Source: Endocalyx cinctus
Lineage: Eukaryota; Ascomycota; Sordariomycetes; Amphisphaeriales; Apiosporaceae
Reading direction: 5' to 3'
DNA length: 64,000 nt
NCBI GenBank assembly: GCA_001600455.1
Contig: BCKC01000002.1
Coordinates: 5,421,682-5,485,681 of the forward strand
Of this stretch, positions 10,965-23,277 are shown one piece after another (position 1 is the first letter of the stretch; every line of letters starts with the position of its first letter). The position numbers and the translations under genes were made by a program. The notes under the pieces were generated by a model. It ran no database searches. It saw nothing but the letters and a program-made list of their open reading frames with translations, and was not told the DNA's origin.

Positions 10965-12115
10965 ATGGCCCCTTCAACCCCCATTCGTCAAATAACTAAA
11001 AGATCAGAATATTCGCCTCATAAACGAACGCGAATTGCGTCATTATATTTGGCTGGTACTCCAGCGAAAGTAGTAGCTATTAAAGAGGGTATATCTCCAG
11101 GTAACGTATACCAAATAGCGCGTCGATACGATATTCAAACCAGCGGCAAATCTCGCCCGCGTTCTGGGCGGCCACCAAAGCTTTCTTCGTACTTAAAAAC
11201 ATGTATTAAGCGTGCTATAGCCTTCAATCCCTTCATTTCCATAAAAGAATTACGTACCGAGTGTAACGATACGGTTTCTGAAGATACGATAACAAGGTGG
11301 CTTAAAACTGAAGGCATATTACACTCGAAGGCACTCCGACGGCCAAAACTTACCCCAGAAATAGCCGCGAAGCGGTTAGAATTTGCACAGAGGTATATTA
11401 ACCAACCGTTATCATTCTGGAAGCGTTGGGTATTCTTAGACGAATCTACCATTCAACGCGGGCAAGGCGAAAAAGTAGCCTGGATTTTCTGCCGTTCCGT
11501 ACGTTTTCCGAAAATATACCTTATATATAAACGAATAAAATCTAACCGAATATCTACTTCCAGGGCGAAAAACTTTTACCCCAGCATGTTCAACCAAAAG
11601 ATAAGCCAACCCGTCATGGTCAGATGTTTATGGGTGCGTTTAGTTGGGGTAGACGGTCTACCCTCCTTGACCTTCACGGCGACCCCCTCTCAGCTAAGGG
11701 CGGAGTTTCCAGCCGTACGATCTTAACAGCGTTACAAGAAATCCTTCCAACTATTTGCGAACCTGGGTCTATATTCGCCCAAGATAACGCTCCTACGCAT
11801 ACAGCTAATATCGTACAAGATTGGTTACGTACGTGGGCTCAGGAAAATGGGATCACTTTAGTGGATTGGCCCCCTTATTCGCCGGACCTTAATCCTATTG
11901 AAAATCTCTGGAAATTACTCAAAGAGCGTATCTGTAAGGCTGAACCAAGCCTTGGAAGTATGCCGAAGAATCAGAAGGCAATTAACTTATTAATTCGTAC
12001 TACGATTAATGAGTGGGAGGCTATTCAGGAAGAGGTATTAAATAAGTTAGTAGAGAGTATGAATCGCCGGCTCCAGGCAGTAATCGATGCGAATGGCTGG
12101 TATACGAAGTATTAA
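10965..12115 (+). CDS. Tc1/mariner-family transposase (DDE, D-D-38-E)
   Basis: Two exons, 10965-11498 and 11564-12115, joined across a 65 bp intron (donor GTACGT, CTAAC at about 11542, acceptor CAG) to give 361 aa without a stop. The N-terminal half has paired helix-turn-helix character (RTRIASLYLAGTPAKVVAIK; SGKSRPRSGRPPKLSS; TITRWLKTEGI). The catalytic triad is visible: D159 in VFLDEST, D252 in FAQDNAPTHT, and E291 in SPDLNPIENLW. Counting codons, 38 residues separate the second D and the E, against 34 in canonical Tc1. Without splicing the gene would look frameshifted. The start is the ATG at 10965, 84 bp inside the element; an upstream in-frame extension to 10851 would leave the element. 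Confidence 0.9.
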
Positions 12116-12268
12116 GGTATTAGTTGTATATATTACTAAGTAGCCTGTTCGAATGTGAATATAACCATATGTTTTTTTTGTAATTCGCATGCCAATTGGC
12201 CATGATATGTTACTTTGAATATGGGAGGGTTGGTTGGTAATGTAAGTGGTTGGTGGGGTCAAAAATCA

Positions 12269-12297
12269 AATTGTACTTGACTTTTGCGGAGTCACTG
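12269..12297 (-). repeat. Right terminal inverted repeat of the Tc1/mariner element
   Basis: 29 bp ending CACTG, reverse-complementary to 10881-10909 apart from four adjacent positions, followed by the TA target duplication. Confidence 0.9.
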
Positions 12298-12817
12298 TAG
12301 GTACCTAGGTAGGTACTTAAGTCCACTACTTTTAAGTACTTATTAAAGTAGGCTTGGTTATCTAGAATATGTACCTAGGTAAGTATCCCGAGTATGGCTG
12401 TACGGCTCGGTAATGGATTAATGGTAAGGCTGTTTGTTATGGGTACCCTTACTGCCTCAACTTTGAATTTTAGTGGACTTCTGATGTAATATACATAGCG
12501 TACTGACTACTTAAAATCTCCAGTAATTAGTATTCCATAGCGGCACTATTATAGCGCAATGTACCTTGTAGAACTTTCTGTCCCACTATAATTTTTTTTT
12601 AAACCCCAATCAATTTATCTTATCGCAAAGACTTGAATTCAAGTAAATTCGATAGCTTCGATTTTCCCTCTTGTAAGCTATCATGCCCACCCACTCTTAA
12701 GAGTGATGATTATCGCATAGACTGGTTTAATTCCTTTGTTGTACTTTTATATTACATTTGTATCTTTGTTTTACTTAATTCAATGTCTACTTCAAAGCTA
12801 TACTCAAATTATCCATA
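12298..12817. other. Spacer between transposon and mtIF2 gene
   Basis: About 520 bp. The left part is rich in TACCTAGGTA-type motifs (12298-12330 and about 12370-12382), short palindromic AT-rich sequence. The right part is the presumed promoter and 5' UTR of the mitochondrial IF2 gene. No gene seen. Confidence 0.5.
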
Positions 12818-15800
12818 ATGTTAAGAGGCAGAGCTGTAAAGGTTAGTAGTCTATTTGGCCACACACAGGATATGAGAACCTTCATGCGCAATTACTGACT
12901 TTGTCTTTGTTTTTCCTACAGCAGCAGAACAACTCGATCTGTGCATTCTGCCGTTATCGACTACCGATCACGCATCCAACCACAGCCCAGCAATATCGAC
13001 GCTTTAACGTCTCTTGTACATTACGAAATGATCATGACGTGAATTCCACAAATTCTTCTTTCGCCCCACGCGGTGCCAATAGTGGTGGTGCCGCTGGTGG
13101 CGGCGGTGGTTGGGGAAGAGGAGGCATTTTCGCTAGTAGGCGTAGCACCACTCCATTGCCGGCCTCGCCAAGTCCTCCGGCAACCGAAGGGACACAAGAT
13201 GAAAAGAAGGTATTGGATACAGCTGCTGCCCCCCGCAAAATACCAACGGTGGGTGACCCTATGCCTTGTATAAAAGACGTGCATGCAACTAATTCAGATA
13301 AGCCGTTCAACATTAAGAAATTTGCCGTAGGCCCCCCGGAAGGACATATCGACCCCGTGAATGCAACCGGCCGGCAGACTACTAAACAGTCTTTGGGGGA
13401 CAACTCATTTATAAAGCATAGCGGAGAAACAGTCGCGCAAAATGGTTCAGCCAACCCGTTTCTCTCTTCGAGCTATCCCGCAGTTCCTCCTCAGAGACCC
13501 GTCAATTCTTCAAACGTACCCGGGCCGCAGCCTCGCAACCTACTCGCGGGGAATAACTCGTTTACGAAACAGATACCTAAGGAACAAACAATCTTGAGGG
13601 CTGACTCAAGTAAGACGGCTATGGCGGGAAGTGATTTCGTGCCTTCTCTCCGAGAGAGTACCGGTTCTGCAAATGTGCCTCCTCCGCAATCCGCTCCGCG
13701 ATCGTGGGGGAACGGCGTGTTCGCGAGACAACGGCCCGAGGAAGAAACAGTTTCAAGAGCTGACTTGAATAAGACGACCGTACCTTCTCTTCGAGAGACT
13801 GCTAATTCTGTAAACGTACCTTCTCCGCAACCCGCTGCGCGATCGTGGGGGAGTGGCGTATTCGCGAGACAACGGCCTGGGGAAGAAACAGTCTCGAGAA
13901 CTGACTCGAATAAGACCGCCGTTGCGGGGGGGGATTTCGTATCTTCTCTTCGAGAGAATACTGATTCTACAACTGCAAATGTACCTCCGCAATCCGCTCC
14001 GCGATCGTGGGGGAGCGGCATGTTCGCGAGACAACGGCCTACCGAGGGGCCATCAGATTGGTATCGGAAGGCGCCCCAAGCTGAGGAGAATACACGACAA
14101 TCACCGATAAAGAAGGAGCCGGCGTCAGAGTTCGTTAAAGACCCCGTGCACGGTGGTACGACATCACGGTCATCCTGGTCACCCCTAAAGCAGACTGATC
14201 CGAATACCTTCAAGAAGGACAATGGGAGCGGTTTCAATCAGGATAGTTGGAACAATACCTTCAAGAAGGACAATGGGCGCGGTTTCAATCAGGATAGTTG
14301 GAACAATTTCAACGACGATAACGGCCGATGGCGTCATATGGAGAGAAAGCAGGTAGAAACGCGCGCCAGAACCGACTTCAAGGAGACCTTACTAGGTCAG
14401 CGGCAGATCATGTGGAACCAAACTAGTGGTGAGACGATTCCGCTAAGAAGCATTAGTTCCGAGAATCAGTTCTCGCGTTCATCTGCTAGCGATGACACAC
14501 CTCCGTTACGAAGGATTAGCTCCGAGAATCAGACCTCGCGCTCATCTCCTAGTATCGAGACGACTCCGTCAAGAAGGGATAGCTCCCAGAATGAGACCTC
14601 TCATTTATCCATTAGTACATGGACCGATCTGGAAACAGCGGTAGCTCGAGATAAAAAAACCGAATCTGCCCCGCTAAGACCTGAGGATGGTTGGGGCCTC
14701 CAGATGATTTCGTCTACCGCAAATCGCGTCCAGGACGAGATACGTGCTGCGCCGCCCGAACAGAATACAAGCGAACGGAATACATCTGACTCCCAGGAAG
14801 CTTGGCAAAGGAGTAAAGCACGTAACAAAAAACCAGAGCGCTACGAATCCAATAACTCTGCTAGTAAAGCTTCCCGTGATCGTAATGCGAAGAAATCGAG
14901 GTCTGAAAGGTACGCAATCGAGGACAATGATTACGAAGAATTCGAAGAGATGGATCAAATACAAGAAGAAGAAAGACGCCGCAAAGCCGAGCGTAAAGCA
15001 CAGCGGGAAGCGGAAAGGGCAGCCGAAAAAGAGCGGCAAGGTCCACCCGCTATCTTCATACCCGAGTTAATTAGCGTCACAGCCTTGGCAAATGCGCTTA
15101 AGGTGGATCCAGACGTGTTCTTGCTTCAGCTGGGTGAGCTTGGTTTCGAGAATGTGACGCTAGATAGCTTGATGGCCGGAGAAACCGCCGCCCTTGTTGC
15201 TCAAGAATACGGCTTCGAACCCAAGGTAGATGAAGGCGAAGCCCGGGATCTCAAACCCCGTCCACCGCCTGAGGATCCATCCGTCCTGCCTCCGAGACCG
15301 CCCGTTGTAACGATCATGGGCCACGTCGACCACGGAAAGACGACCCTCCTCGACTATCTACGCAAGTCATCTATTGTAGCCCAAGAACATGGCGGCATTA
15401 CGCAACACATCGGAGCCTTCTCTGTCACCTTGTCCTCGGGCAAAACTATTACCTTCCTCGACACCCCTGGACACGCCGCGTTCCTAACGATGCGTCAGCG
15501 AGGTGCAAACGTTACCGATATTGTTGTACTTGTCGTCGCGGCTGACGACAGTGTGAAGCCACAAACCTTGGAAGCAATAAAACATGCGCAGTCTTCCAAA
15601 GTCCCCATCATCGTGGCCATTAGCAAGGTTGACAAGCCCGGTGCCAAGATTGATCAGGTAAAGTCTGATCTCGCGAGCCACGGCGTCGAGATCGAAGATT
15701 TCGGAGGTGAAGTCCAGGTCGTCTGCGTCAGTGGTAAAACGGGTGATGGCATGGAGGATTTGGAAGAGAACATTCTCACCTTATCAGAAGTTCTAGATCA

Positions 15801-17012
15801 TAGGGCCGAGGTTGATGGCCCGGCCGAGGGTTGGATCTTGGAGAGTAGTCTTAAACCTATAGGCAAGGTGGCTACCATCCTAGTCAAGCGGGGCACATTG
15901 AGACCGGGCGACTTCATCGCCGCGGGTCTATCGTGGGCCAAGATCCGCCAGATGCGTAACGAACATGGTGCAGAAATAGACGAAGCTGGGCCTGGAATGC
16001 CTGTCGAAATATTAGGTTGGAAAGAGCTACCGGCTGCTGGAGACCAGGTTATTCAGGCGCCCGACGAGACCAAGGCGAAAAATGCCGTGGAGTACCGCGA
16101 GGGCTTAGCGGAACGCGAGAAGGATGCCGCCGACCATCAAGTCATATCCGAGGCGCGACGGGCGACGCAGGAGAAGCGGGCCGCCCACAGAGCTGCTAAT
16201 CCCGAACTCTACGGCCATCCTAGGACACGGCGCAGAGTCCGTGGTGAAGAGGCGCCTCGGCCGGAAAGACAACCGGAGCCGGAAGACGACGGCGTTGTCG
16301 ACGGAGTCAGGCAAATAAACTTCATCATCCGTGGCGACGTGCACGGATCAGTCGAGGCGGTATCCGCGGCCATACTTGAACTAGGGAATCACGAAGTGCA
16401 AGCCAGAGTTTTACGGTCGACGCCGGGTCTTCTCACCGAGTTTGACGTCGAGCACGCGTCTCTCTCGGGCTCAACCCTGATCAATTTCTCCAACCCCATC
16501 CCTCCTCACATCAGGCGTATGGCGGACGAGGAAGGGGTCAAGATTCTGGATCACAACGTCATCTACCACCTCGTCGACGAAGTCAAAGCGACAATGAGCC
16601 AATTCCTCAAACCGGACGTCTCGATTAGGGTCGTGGGTGAGGCGGAGATCCTCCAGGTCTTCCCCATCAACGTCAGGGGTAGAACATACAAAAATATCGC
16701 CGGTTGCAGAGTCCGCAACGGCGTTATAGGCAAGGCGAATAAGTACAAGATCCTGAGGAATGGTGTTCAGATTTTCGAAGGTTTGTTAAAATTCTTTTCA
16801 CTCCTTTCATTTTTTTTTTTTTTTTTTTACGTGTATACTAACGATATCGTGACAAAATAGGCAAGCTCGAAACGTTGAAAAACGTGAAGAAAGATGTCAT
16901 GGAAATGCGAAAAGGCACGGAATGCGGTATGGGATTCGAAGATTTCCAAGATTTCCAAGTCGGCGACGAAGTACAAGCTTTCGAAGAGATTGTTAGCAAG
17001 AGATCTCTTTGA
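12818..17012 (+). CDS. IFM1: Mitochondrial translation initiation factor IF-2
   Basis: Three exons: a 24-nt first exon 12818-12841 (MLRGRAVK), 12922-16780 and 16861-17012, giving 1,344 aa with frame kept. mtIF2 is the GTPase that places initiator tRNA on the mitochondrial small ribosomal subunit. The basic, acid-free N-terminus ([20 protein letters not shown]) fits a mitochondrial presequence. Residues about 30-680 are a disordered Ser/Pro/Asn-rich leader with several internal repeats. The conserved part has an IF2_N segment ([18 protein letters not shown]), then the G domain at about 800-970: [12 protein letters not shown] (G1, about 808), DTPGH (G3) and SKVD (G4, Ser in place of the usual Asn), followed by domain II, IF-2 domain III ([20 protein letters not shown]) and C-terminal domain IV. 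The leader is much longer than in yeast IFM1 (676 aa in total). Confidence 0.95.
13678..14040 (+). repeat. Three degenerate in-frame repeats in the mtIF2 leader
   Basis: Units beginning near 13678, 13810 and 13976 encode variants of [19 protein letters not shown] followed by an [16 protein letters not shown] tail (the third copy is shortened). Copies are highly similar at DNA level, suggesting recent duplication within the coding sequence. Confidence 0.85.
14203..14304 (+). repeat. 51-bp perfect-phase tandem duplication in mtIF2
   Basis: Units 14203-14253 and 14254-14304 differ at one base (AGC versus CGC, Ser to Arg). They encode two copies of a 17-residue unit starting NTFKKDNG. A third family of about 24-residue repeats (ISSENQ...SRSS) follows at about 14450-14600. 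Confidence 0.93.
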
Positions 17013-17807
17013 TTTCTCCTCTTGGATCTCCTTATCCAGTTGATCTGTCTAGGCTACGTCACTACTATTATTACAAAAATAATGGCCTCGTTGGCCATAA
17101 TTGCAGCTATTTATTATTTTGCTGCTTTCTCACAAGAACCCGGCAGATCTCCTAGGTGGGGTTCAAAAAGAGTAGAAGAACTCCATTCATCTCCTCCCTC
17201 TCTGTATTATAAATACTTGTATAACTAAGGTATATAAAAAAGATGCATGAAAAAGGTGTTATTGGGAGTTTTAGAAGAAGAGAAGGTATAAAAAGTAATA
17301 AAAGGGGGCAAAGATATAGGAACCGAAATACCTCTTATAAATTTGTACATATAATATCTGCCTACTTATATGAAGCATTTAGGTAGGGGCGTGTAGGTGG
17401 TTCCTATCTTGGAATATATGATCATGAGCTCTAGTCACCCACCTTATATATGCCCCATAAATACATTATCCCTTTGAGTGTTAACTCAGCATCACCAAGG
17501 CCACTATCCACATTAATTAAAGATAGGTCGGAATCCATATACCTGGATTTTAAGTGCTGAGGTTTATAAACTGAGATAAAAAAAGATACTGAAAAATATT
17601 CTCAATTTTAATCGAAACATGCCTAATCCTTCGGTAAATTGTAGCATTGGGTCGTGTCGGTGTTAATATAATACTGGAACGTAGGTGGGAGCGAAGGTCT
17701 CTTATTACTATTATCCGCTTTAAATGCAGCTAAGATTTCAACGCTCAAGGTATATAATCTATATGCGAATTTTAAAATGATCGGCCAACTACCCAAAGAA
17801 AAAGGAA
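17013..17807. other. Convergent 3' intergenic region
   Basis: About 800 bp, AT-rich, between the stop codons of the converging mtIF2 and metallopeptidase genes. The open frame 17022-17228 starts just after the mtIF2 stop and shows no homology I recognise. No gene seen. Confidence 0.5.
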
Positions 17808-20800
17808 CTAGATTACGAAGCTCTTGCTAACAGCGTCCTCGGAATTGATAAGAAAGTCCTCCGGGTTTTCCTCAGCCTCCTCTGGGGCTGTTAGTTCCGA
17901 GAAATCAGACACATCCACGTACGCGACGTCTCTGCTCTCCGGGAAGAGCTTGATGTAGTCTGGATTCTTTTCAGCCGTCTCTAGCCTCTTGGCTTCCATA
18001 AAAAGCCAGAGTTGCGTGCCCCCGGAGCACGAGGGGTGCATCTGCTTGGCCAGGTCCACCAATTCATTCTTTGTGACTTTTTGCAATTCGTCGGCGATGC
18101 GCTTGCCTTTACGCTCGAGCATTAGCTTACAAAATTACGAAGAAAAAAGAAAACAAAGGTTGGGGGAGAACAAGAGGACGGAGGGTGCACACGTTTATGA
18201 AAAGCATACGTTTGCGTGTCGATAGATTCCCATGCCCACGATTGGTATTCGTCGAGCGTTCTGACCTTTGTGTCTATTCTTTCAATGCAGGCCTGTCTAT
18301 ATTTTTCAAGTTCTTCGGAGCTGAGCTGTTCTACTATATCGGGAATCTGTTTTATAAACTTGAGGATAATCCGGGCCGCTTCCAGGCACGAGTAATTAGG
18401 GCACTCGGCATAGACCCTAAGAGCGGACAGCTGAGGCCCAGTTTCGGTGCAAATGCCAACGCGGTAGCCAAGGCGATGCTCGGTACGCAGCTCGTCGAAC
18501 GCTTTTACCTCAAGAATCTGGGACAGGAGCATCGGGGTGGCGATGTACTTGGCTAGGCGGCTGGGGGCAAGGAAGATGACGGCATTTACGTGGCTGTTCT
18601 TGTTTTCTGGGTCGAACATGACCTTCTTGAAAATGTTAATACGGTCTGGCGGTGGCAGCCTAGCTTGTTGCCGCGGCGGCTCCTCTCCGGGTCGCCACTC
18701 CAGCTCTAATTTTTCCTTACAGAAGAGCCATAGCTTTCCCGCTTCTGCCACTGTTACGTCCCCACTAATGAGGAACTGAAATTTCGCTGCGTTGAATATC
18801 TTATCTCCCCATCCCCTCAAATCGTCTAAGGTAATGGCTTCCAATGCCGCTTGGCATTCCTCAGAAGAGAAGGCACGGTCAGAAATAAGATAGTTCAGCT
18901 GGTTTTCGCTGTAATCCAAAGGGCTCATGAACTTTTCGTTCGAATATGACCGGACGAGACTTTCCTTGATTACATTAAAGTCGGCTTTCGTCTGCTTGTA
19001 GTGCCGCAAGACCTGGAAATACTCGTCCAGCATGGGCCGAAGTACGTCCTTAAACCCAGTGACCCAAAAGCTCAGTTTGTCACGCTTGTGATCAGCACCA
19101 GACGACAAGCCTGCCGAGCTAAACTCGTCAAAAAGAGCGACCCCGGCACGCTGGGCCGACTGGATGAAAACACGTGCTTTCATGTAGCTTTCCGCATCGG
19201 TAAAGACATTGTTGGGTTGGATGCAAATGTTGATTTTTATTTTAGGCTCTTCCCTTGACCCGACCCAGATGTCATTCTCGCCCGTCTCTAGAGCCATGGG
19301 CGACGGCCGCCGCCGCTTCTGCTCCTCCTCGGTGCTTCCCGGTGCTAGCACTATCCTACCCCGTTGTGGCCCGAGCAGCTCGTTCTCGAAGTCGTGTTGA
19401 GTGAAAAACCGATTCGGCGGCGTTAGCGTAAGTTCTGGAGGTAGCTCATCACGAGGGAGATCGACGGCGGTAGTGTATCTAACCATCAAGTCATGCGATA
19501 TCTTACGGCTCGCCCACTTCGTCCCGTACCAGTTCTCTTTCTTAGTGACCAGGTTTTTGAACTCGGTCGAGAGGAACGTAAGACGCATGTTCTTAGGATG
19601 TAGTAGGTCTAGGCTCTTGGCGATATCGTCGGAGTCAAACGAGCTTGCGATAGATATTTGGTTGCTACCAAAAAGAAGGTTCTCGGGATCGAGATATGAT
19701 TTATGTATATTCTCGGCGATGCCTATAGCAAAACCGTGGTCGGATTCTTGGCTAGTGCAAAATTCAATTTGCCTCCTCTTCGCCGCCTCCTCGACCGGTT
19801 TCTGCTGCGGGCGGTCGGCCTTTAGGCGGGCGATCATGTGGAACATTTCCTTAACTACCTCTTGGTACTTTCTGGCCCCGGCTTTTGTCAGAAACATAAC
19901 AATCGAGATCATTCTATTGCCGGCACACTGGTAATCCGTTCTGGCGAAGAGATTATCGATCAACTGTTTCTTATGGAGTACATCAAAAAGGCTTCCCTTT
20001 GACTTTCTCTTAAGAAGATCGACCGCGTATCTACCACTAGCCGAGTAGCCGTCATCTGGGTTTCCGGGATAGTGGAAGCGGACGAATAGGATCTCTTTGT
20101 CACCTACAGGCTCTACAAACGTCTCCATGCCCAGTTCCTCCCCGAGAAAGCGCGGGATGACATCCCAGTCCTTTCTGCTGAGCCCTTTGTTAGGGATCTC
20201 GGCAAGGGGGGCTGTGAACTGTTTCTGCAAGTCTGGAATAGGTAGCGGGGAGAGTATAACGCACCCCATAAGGCCTGCGCAGTAGTGCTTCTTATAGTGC
20301 TCGACTACCTTTGGGAGGAGCTCCTTCGGGTCTCCCAAAGACTTGCGATTCCCATATTTAAACAGGCGGGACATGGGATGCTCGGGGTTCGATAACGATT
20401 CCTCCAAGTGGAAAACCCTGTTAATGTCATGTCGTACCTGTTTCTCAAACTCGTTTTCGATCGCCTCGAGCTCGCGTTCGACCGTGTCGGCCTCAAAAGT
20501 AGGGTCGATGAACATGTGAAGGAAGACATCTGAAACCTCCTCCAACTTAGCGCCGGCCTCTTTATCGGCACCGTCGGTATTGATTTCGAACCAAAACAAG
20601 CTTCTGTCTGCCGAAGTCGTTGCATCTGTCGACCCGCCGTGCTTGGAAACGATTTCCTTGAATTCGTCTCTGCCAGGGTACTTTTCGGTGGGTTAGCTTT
20701 TTGGCACGACAAATACCAGGTTATTTACCTTATTAGATCCCATGAAGAGAAAATGCTCCAAGGCATGCCCAATACCGGGCACTTCGCCGTCGTTGAGGGA

Positions 20801-20989
20801 CCCCGACGCGACGTTCATCAGTACCATGGACTTCTCAGCCCCGGGACTGTGAACCCAGTGGACTTTTAGCCCATTGGAGAGCTGTTCAAAGCAGTATGAG
20901 CGTCTGTCGAGATGCGAACGAACTGGGTTGTCCGTAATGACCTTGACGACGGAACGACCTGATTTTGTCTCAGGGCTATCATTACACAT
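17808..20989 (-). CDS. STE23: Insulin-degrading-enzyme-like M16 metallopeptidase (Ste23 type)
   Basis: Three exons on the minus strand, 20989-20729, 20680-18191 and 18125-17808, giving 1,022 aa, the normal length for insulysins. M16A peptidases degrade short peptides; yeast Ste23 also helps mature a-factor. The inverted zinc motif is H75-A-L-E78-H79 (GIGHALEHFLFMGS), and the downstream acidic ligand region is ERELEAIENEFEKQ (about residues 155-168). Four M16 lobes can be followed, e.g. LYPGNPDDGY-type and ELRTEHRLGYRVG segments near residue 860. Exon 1 ends just after the zinc motif (FMGSNK). For intron 2 the donor GTGCAC at 18190 is chosen because it yields YAFHKRLMLERKGKRI in frame, matching the family; the stronger-looking GTATGC at 18209 breaks the frame. 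The C-terminus lacks an obvious peroxisomal signal. Confidence 0.93.
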
Positions 20990-21220
20990 AGTGGGCTAGG
21001 GAGATTGCAGGACAGAGATTATGTAGGCTATCTTGTGATATCGCAAGAACAAAGAAGTATAACGAAGGGCTCGGCGATGCGGTTGCAAGTATTCACGGGG
21101 AAACTAGGCACGCTGTCGTAAAATATTTAATCGAAGGATATTTTTGTTGTAGATGTTGATAAGCTTCAGCTACGGAGAAATCTGTGGTAAAAGGACACTT
21201 TAAAGTAAGAAAAGAAAAGG

Positions 21221-21240
21221 AGAGAGAGAGAGAGAGAGAG
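21221..21240. repeat. (AG)10 microsatellite
   Basis: Ten uninterrupted AG units, about 230 bp upstream of the metallopeptidase start. Confidence 0.95.
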
Positions 21241-23277
21241 CTTATTAAAAGAACGAAGTCAGTTATAAATGATTTGTTACTACAACAAAACACGGATAAT
21301 AGGTAGTTGAGTGAGTCAGTAGGGGTTGTGCTGATTCACTATACGAGGACGCCCCAATGACACAAGATTCACAAATATCGGAAACCTATGCCACCGAATT
21401 CGCGCTCTATATTTCTTCTCCTTTACCTTCTACTTACTAAATTTAATGCAAGGGGCTTACATTAACTACAAACAAACGAGCAAACATAAAATCTTCGGAA
21501 ATATGAGTCTTATTGTCAGAGGCCTTAGTTATCATAGAATCTACGGTACATGATTGAGGCTACCTTACGGGTATCCCATTGGGATACGTCTATATTATGA
21601 GATATTATCGTTTTACCCCAATTCCTGCAGCCTCCCTTTCTCGGTATTTTAATCGGGACGTTTACTGCATCTTCTCTCTTTTTTGTTCTCATTAACGCCT
21701 GACCTCGCTCATTCAGCTACTTACCTGCATTCGCGATACTGTGTTGGCATTGCCCTGTCTTGATTTTCCCCGAAGCTTTCTGTCAATAATCTACGTAGTA
21801 CAGGACAAGTATTCAAGATGATACACAGTGAGTACTAAATGATCTATTCTTTTCACGGAAATACCACCCTTTTTATTTTTCTGCATCTATAGTACTTATT
21901 ATTACAAGACAATCAGTCCTCTGTTACAATGAATCTTTTAACACACTGGCCCCTTACACTCCCTACATTGAATGAATTCTTGAATATCCTCAACCGGTTT
22001 CCCTACGTGGCGATGAATGTTGCTCAGTGATCAGAGTTCTACTTCTTCCAGAGTATATCTGTCCAATCCGCAGACAACCCTGTTTATCATTCCTTTTCGA
22101 CTTAGTGCTAGATCTCTGTATACTATATTCGCTGTATTCTTGGGAGTGAAATATGTTTTATTCCTGCTGATTAGTACGTGTGAATGGAGAGGTTTCGGTG
22201 TTTTTTTTTTTCTTGGGGAGGTATAATGTTTCGCGAGAGACCTTGGTCGTGTTTTTGCGTCGCCTTTCGTAAGCTGTAGATTCTTGAATAGTATCGTCTT
22301 CAAAGTGATTTTCGCTGTGAACGTCGTTGATGATGGCCAAAAGACTTTTGTTTCTGTCGCGCGCCAAACTAAAACTATACTGATGGATAGACCCGGATTG
22401 TGGAATATATACTGTGGTAACTGTTCCTCAGATTAGTACTAACATTACTGACTTTCTCCTCATTGGGATAAGGATGGGACTAAAGGTTTTCTTTGTCTCT
22501 TCACGAACCAAGTCAATGGAATTAAGATGCCTGAACATATGAGACTGTTGAAGAATTGGAAAGACAAAGTTGGCCATACTGGTACCAACATAATATAGTC
22601 AGTTTGACGTTGAAAGCGACGAAAATAATCAGATCATTCGTAATATTTGATTCAAACGCCTATATTGGCTAGATAATCGTTCCATCGAATCATTTGACAT
22701 AATCTAGCTATATTTGAAGTCGAAATTATTGTACAAGGCAGGGTAGTTGTTGGCAAAATATGATTTAAGGGGCAAAAACAACTTGAATTGAGACCGCGGT
22801 AGAAGGAAGAGACGATCGGGAAGGTTTATATTGAAAATATGGAGGTTTCCGTCAGCAACAGATCAATCTTGCAAGCTCGATATCGCAAAAGTCCAATTGA
22901 TAAGGTTGCCTAAGACTACCTAGCTAGCAACGAAGGATACAGGTAATGAACAGTCACTACGGGCCACCTATCGATTAAATAGGGGGTCTTTTCGTGAGTA
23001 AACGTTCCGGATTACAGAGCATGCTAGGTAATCACCGGAGCAAGTGGGGTTGAGTTCTTGAACTCAGCCGGGCCCGGGTCCGGACACAGCCGGAGGACAA
23101 AACTTTTCCTCAGCCGCACAACTGAGTCCAGCCGCCTGCTCCACGACAGCAAGCCCCACGAGCCATACTTTAATTTATCTATCACATGACGAATTCCCTA
23201 AAAAGAAAAATGTTTGTTGTGTAAGGCATATATATAAAAATTACAGCACCTGCCTCCAACCAGCACAACAACACCAG

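Larger units (their letters stand above)
10881..12297 (+). mobile_element. Tc1/mariner-superfamily DNA transposon, apparently complete
   Basis: A 1,417 bp element bounded by TA on both sides (10879-10880 and 12298-12299), the expected target-site duplication of the superfamily. Terminal inverted repeats of 29 bp lie at 10881-10909 and 12269-12297 and match except at four adjacent positions (6-9 from the ends). A second 10-bp inverted match (CCCCACCAAC) lies just inside, at 10911-10920 and, reverse-complemented, at 12249-12258. The single gene inside is a spliced transposase with no internal stop. Flanking bases also match inverted (TACC before the left TA, GGTA after the right), which may be chance or an extended target preference. 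Confidence 0.92.

Noticed and set aside
10851..11726. Transposase as a frameshifted pseudogene made of two overlapping open frames
   Set aside because: A consensus 65-bp intron with branch site removes the apparent frameshift and restores the catalytic domain in frame.
18191..18209. GTATGC at 18209 as the donor of metallopeptidase intron 2
   Set aside because: With the acceptor at 18126 it gives an immediate stop; the GTGCAC donor gives a family-like junction.
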